Part shown: in pieces, positions 60,621-64,000 of the stretch
How positions within the stretch are numbered: position 1 is the first letter of the stretch
Layout: the number at the start of each line of letters is the position of its first letter
Made by a program: the position numbers and the translations under genes
The notes under the pieces: model-generated
Database searches by the model: none
The model's input: the letters and a program-made list of their open reading frames with translations, nothing else
Told to the model about the DNA's origin: nothing
From: CAZOZZ01 sp965247425
GTDB taxonomy: Bacteria; Acidobacteriota; Terriglobia; 20CM-2-55-15
Reading direction: 5' to 3'
DNA: 64,000 nt
NCBI GenBank assembly: GCA_965247425.1
Contig: OZ252023.1
Coordinates: forward strand, 6,347,618 to 6,411,617

Positions 60621-63578
60621 TCAGATCTTGGTCGAAGTTAAAGTTCGGGGCTTATCCTCCCCGAGGTTTCGGGTGTAGTCGCAACTGGGATAATTCGAAC
60701 AACCCAGAAACGGCCCGTACCTGCCGTTCCTCGTTCTCAGCCATCCGTCGCACGTCGGGCATCCCTCGACGGACTGCCCGCAGCCGCGGCAACGGTAGGC
60801 CCCGTCTGCTTTGGCCAGCAGCCCGGTCCCGCAATTGGGACAGGCGGACTGCGTGTGTTCGCAATACGGATAGTGCGAGCAACCGTAGAATATGCCCCTA
60901 TCCCGAGCGTTTTCTCTTCGCTCGAGTCGTCCCGTCTTGCACTTGGGGCAGGCGACATCCCTTTCCGGCAGCCGACCGAAAACGGTCACGTCATAACCGT
61001 CCTTGATCAATTCCGTGACGAATGCAGAAGGCGCTCCGCCATCGGCAAGAAGAAAGGCTCCGCGCCTAGCGCGTGTGATGGCGACATAGAATAGGCGTCG
61101 CTCCTCGGCGTTCGGATGCCCCTCGGAAGCCGCAAGAACGAGATCGAGCAGCGGGTCATCAGCGATCTCGGCGGGGAAGCCATACTTTCCGGAACACAGT
61201 CCAAGCACCACGACATAGTCAGCCTCAAGACCCTTTGAACGGTGCACGGTCATGTAGGAGAGGCGAAGGTTGGGATGTTCCCTCTCCAGCTGGGCCATGT
61301 TCTCAGGCCGGGAGTGTCTGTGCCGGCCCAACAGCAAAACGGCAGGTGAGTCGCCGCTATTGGCCGCGGCGGCGTCAATCGTCTTCAGAGCCTCTCTGAG
61401 AAGATCGGGGCTATCCTCTCCGGAAAGGCCTATGTGCACGCAAGGTCCATCTGTCCGTCGCACCGAAGCTACGGTCTTGCGGATCTGCGCGGGGTTGCTC
61501 AGTACGAATTTCGTTGCGAGATCGGCGATCCGGTCGGCGCATCGGAATGTTGTCTCCAGATCGACGCGCTCGCTCTCACCGAAGCGCTCGCGGAACTCGC
61601 GCATGATGGCAATGTCCGAGCCGGCAAATCGGAAAATTGCCTGCCAATCGTCACCTACAGCGAACAGTTGGGCGGTCTTGGAGGTATCCAGCAGTGCCTT
61701 CAGCAGCCGCGCTCTTCCCGGTGAAATGTCCTGGAACTCGTCGACAAGGATGTAGCCGAACGGGGAACGGTAGCGCCCACTCTCCACGTGTTCCGTCGCT
61801 TTGCCGATCATGTCGTGGAAGTCGATCTGCCGCAGTCGGGCCAGCGACGCCTGGTAACGTTCGAAGATCGGTTGGAACACGCTAACGAAGGCCTCGGCCC
61901 GCGGGCGGTTGGGAGTTTTCGCAGCCCGCCGGGCTACTTCCTCGGGAGTGAGCTGGGCTCCCTTGTAGTGCTGGAGGAAGGTTCCGACCAGGCGGGTGAA
62001 GGGATCAATTCGACCTTGCTGTTCCAGGACGGAAAAGATTTCGTCAGTGGGTATCGGAGATAGCGTCACGCCATGCTCGGCCAGTTTCGCCGCAAGGTTC
62101 TCTGTCAACTTCCCGGCGGCTTTTTCGTGGCTGAAGGTTTCAATCAGGACCGTGCCGTGTTCGGCGTGAAGCCGTCGCTTCCAGTCCATGGACTCGAGAT
62201 ACTCCTCGCGGTCTATGAACGGAGGGGTATTCCCCGATGCGGTGAGTGCTAAGTGTTCGATGTAAATCCCGGCTTCCGTAAGGTAGAAGTCGGGCTGGTA
62301 TTGCCGCCTCTCCGACGTCGCGGTTTCGTGCTCGTAGGAGGCTTCGTATTCGTAGGGCACGCCGTTGAGGTAGAGGAAGTTGGCGATTTCGCATTCCTCG
62401 AAGCTCTTGACCCTCTCACCCTGCAAGGAGCGGATCTCGTTTGCTCGGATGTAATCCCAGTATTCACCTTGGGTTTCAAAATCGTGCTCGCTCTTATACG
62501 GGGCGAAGTGGTCCTCGAACCACCTCAGCATCACGGTCGAGAATTTTGGATCGGCGACCAGGTCGGCGATGATGCCTTTCAGCAGGTCGAACAGAGCCTT
62601 GTCGTCCTCGGCAACCTTGGCCAGTGCTGGGCGCTTGCCCTCCGCTTCACCGATGATGGACATACCCAGGCTGTGGAACGTTCGAACGGTGAGCTGGGCC
62701 CCCGCCTGGCCGCCAATGCGACGGCGAACTCTCTCCTCCATTTCTTTCTGGGCATCTTTGGCGAACGCAAGCAGGAGCAACTCCAACGGGCGCCGGTAAC
62801 TCCTCTCGAGAAGCCATCCGGCTTTGGCCACGATGACAGAGGTCTTTCCACTGCCCGCGGCGGCAACCACCAGGTTGCGATCCTCGTCTACGACGACCGT
62901 TCTTCGCTGCTCGTCCGTAAGGGGCCTCGCCTCGACCCCGTCAAAGAAACTCTTTGACCGGGCCAGTTCGTTGACCACGAAGGCTTCGTTCGCTTGACGT
63001 CGGCGAGCTTCAGAGTCCCTTATGAAGTCCTGTGCGGCCTTCAACGTTCGGATTTCCGCGGCACCAGACAGCTTGTCGGGCCATCGAGAGGGGAATGGGG
63101 CGACCGCGTCTTTGGCGTCGCGCTCGAGGTCAGAAAAGACGCTGTGGGCCATGTACCTGGGTGGGTCCGCAAGCTGCGCCAAGCGGTTGTCGACGGAACG
63201 GAGCTTCCCGACGTGTGCAGCCAGCGTTCTTTGCCACCAGTCAACCCTCGCACTCTCCAGCGCGTCGGTGAACGCATGTGCGTCCGGCCGGGACAGCCCT
63301 GATACCGTGACTTCGCTGGAGGAGGAACGGATTCGTATGCCGCTCCAGAACCAACCGGGCGATACGTCCGCTGCCTCGATCTCCCGAAAGGGGATTTCCA
63401 CTGATCCGAACGTGCGCGTCAGGGTCAAGATGTCCGCGCTCACCATGGCAGCCTTGGCGTCTCTTGGATGGAGGAACGCGAACATGAACGATGCCAACCC
63501 GGCTCGTTCGACATGCAGAGGACTCCCAAGGGTCAAATTGCGTACGAGCGGCTGGGGCACGGGCCGTTGTTCCTTCAT
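60621..63578 (-). CDS. Helicase IV-like UvrD/Rep helicase with C-terminal zinc ribbons
   Basis: 985 aa. Residues 1-215 resemble the N-terminal region of HelD (helicase IV). Motor: Walker A VVAAAGSGKTS near 239, Walker B YILVDEFQDIS, QAIFRFAGSD, TFRCADRIADLA, MTVHRSKGLEADYVVVLG and YVAITRARRGAFLL, i.e. UvrD motifs I to VI. The last ~120 residues hold three topoisomerase-type Cys4 ribbons (CPKCKTGRL...CSHYPYC, CPNCGTGLL...CRGCG, CPTCDGWL...CSNYPSC). ATP-driven 3'-5' unwinding is expected. ATGA overlap (63575-63578) ties it to the AlbA_2 gene. Confidence 0.9.
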   Translation of the reverse strand: MKEQRPVPQPLVRNLTLGSPLHVERAGLASFMFAFLHPRDAKAAMVSADILTLTRTFGSVEIPFREIEAADVSPGWFWSGIRIRSSSSEVTVSGLSRPDAHAFTDALESARVDWWQRTLAAHVGKLRSVDNRLAQLADPPRYMAHSVFSDLERDAKDAVAPFPSRWPDKLSGAAEIRTLKAAQDFIRDSEARRRQANEAFVVNELARSKSFFDGVEARPLTDEQRRTVVVDEDRNLVVAAAGSGKTSVIVAKAGWLLERSYRRPLELLLLAFAKDAQKEMEERVRRRIGGQAGAQLTVRTFHSLGMSIIGEAEGKRPALAKVAEDDKALFDLLKGIIADLVADPKFSTVMLRWFEDHFAPYKSEHDFETQGEYWDYIRANEIRSLQGERVKSFEECEIANFLYLNGVPYEYEASYEHETATSERRQYQPDFYLTEAGIYIEHLALTASGNTPPFIDREEYLESMDWKRRLHAEHGTVLIETFSHEKAAGKLTENLAAKLAEHGVTLSPIPTDEIFSVLEQQGRIDPFTRLVGTFLQHYKGAQLTPEEVARRAAKTPNRPRAEAFVSVFQPIFERYQASLARLRQIDFHDMIGKATEHVESGRYRSPFGYILVDEFQDISPGRARLLKALLDTSKTAQLFAVGDDWQAIFRFAGSDIAIMREFRERFGESERVDLETTFRCADRIADLATKFVLSNPAQIRKTVASVRRTDGPCVHIGLSGEDSPDLLREALKTIDAAAANSGDSPAVLLLGRHRHSRPENMAQLEREHPNLRLSYMTVHRSKGLEADYVVVLGLCSGKYGFPAEIADDPLLDLVLAASEGHPNAEERRLFYVAITRARRGAFLLADGGAPSAFVTELIKDGYDVTVFGRLPERDVACPKCKTGRLERRENARDRGIFYGCSHYPYCEHTQSACPNCGTGLLAKADGAYRCRGCGQSVEGCPTCDGWLRTRNGRYGPFLGCSNYPSCDYTRNLGEDKPRTLTSTKI

Positions 63579-64000
63579 TCAAAATTCTGCAAACCAATCC
63601 TAACCGTGCGTCGGATTTCCGCCACGTCGAGGTCGTCGACCGACTATCTAGCGGCAGGCTGGTTCTCCCGTCGTTGCTCGCTGTGCATGCGCTCGAGAAG
63701 CATCCGGTTGTACTCGTCGACCGACATCGTCACGGTCGTGTTGCCAACCCTGCGATAGGCCGTACCCCGGTACTGGTAGGGCCGCGCGGACCCTTGGTTC
63801 ACGCGGACCGCGATCACATCGAGGTCATCCGTTACGCGGACCCGCTCGATCTCCGGAAAAGCTGGCGGATCGATTCTTTGGATTTCGGCGCTCACCTCCT
63901 CAATGGTGTGCTCACCCACCTGCTGACCGACAACATCTCCCGTCGGCGTGACACCGAACAGCACGTGTCCGCCGCATTGGTTGAGCATGGCGCACACGGT
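63575..64000 (-). pseudogene. AlbA_2 (Schlafen-type) domain protein, partial and with an amber codon
   Basis: N-terminus beyond the right edge. Visible: AMLNQCGGHVLFGVTPTGDVVG, EIERVRVTDDLDVIAVRV, then ...RRENQPAAR. An amber TAG at 63644-63646 ends the frame where the family normally has Trp (TGG); reading through it gives SVDDLDVAEIRRTVRIGLQN and a TGA that overlaps the helicase start as ATGA. So one G-to-A change seems to have truncated the gene. AlbA_2 domains occur in putative nucleases/transcription regulators and in defence genes. The downstream part is shorter than in long family members. Confidence 0.75.

Noticed and set aside
1..64000. CRISPR arrays, rRNA genes, replication origin
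   Set aside because: No regularly spaced repeats, no rRNA-like sequence and no dnaA-box cluster were seen.

Overview
The window is high-GC bacterial chromosome, mostly short intergenic gaps and operons joined by ATGA or GTGA overlaps. There is no rRNA and no CRISPR array. The only clear tRNA is tRNA-Pro(UGG) near 45.3 kb, with no encoded CCA. The amidase - GerMN - RNase PH - RdgB operon, a glycine-zipper envelope protein and the many FHA/TPR/glycosyltransferase genes would fit an Acidobacteriota-like or related lineage. That is only a guess, because no rRNA or marker phylogeny is available here. Single-base frameshifts in three conserved genes could be assembly errors of a metagenome-derived contig or real decay.

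Layout. (1) 0-2.6 kb: partial patatin phospholipase and a small ORF on the minus strand, then a DUF6788-type protein coupled to a DDE transposase. (2) 2.8-9.9 kb: a polar amino acid ABC importer (binding lipoprotein, ATPase, two permeases) followed by hydantoin racemase, D-carbamoylase and D-hydantoinase. Together these could import and convert 5-substituted hydantoins to D-amino acids. (3) 10.1-19.1 kb: a long minus-strand operon with three SDR sugar-nucleotide enzymes, a 3,5-epimerase-like cupin, a heptose-7-phosphate-kinase-like GHMP kinase (frameshifted), a NUDIX hydrolase, an orphan E1 alpha/beta pair and an FHA-GAF-SpoIIE phosphatase. (4) 19.2-33.8 kb: surface glycan or protein glycosylation genes. 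They include a DUF115/Maf-like protein, tandem GT2 paralogues flanking a transglutaminase-like protein, two epimerases, an asparagine synthetase, a split transketolase, a TylF-like methyltransferase, a radical SAM enzyme and a TPR/GT-B protein. (5) 34.07-38.56 kb: an IS21 element carrying an IS1380 element between istA and istB, inserted a few codons into a glycosyltransferase-like gene. (6) 38.5-55.0 kb: further glycosyltransferases, a PhoD-like phosphatase, a secreted amidase, tRNA-Pro, a TMEM14 protein, the amidase/GerMN/rph/rdgB operon, a nucleotidyltransferase pair, a Tat-exported VOC protein, a TPR membrane protein and a GT2. (7) 55.59-58.34 kb: an intact 2750-bp copy of the same IS21 in opposite orientation, splitting a 78-codon gene. 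(8) 58.6-64 kb: a frameshifted radical SAM gene, a tmRNA-3'-end-like sequence, an SRAP (HMCES/YedK) protein, a helicase IV-like UvrD protein with zinc ribbons, and an AlbA_2 (Schlafen-type) gene interrupted by an amber codon and running off the right edge.

The most notable structures are: the exact nested-IS arrangement with its target duplications; the 166-bp MITE-like element with perfect 22-bp inverted repeats at 23.9 kb; a small hairpin repeat family with compensatory changes; two SDR enzymes lacking the catalytic tyrosine; and the AlbA_2-helicase pair beside a tmRNA-like scar.
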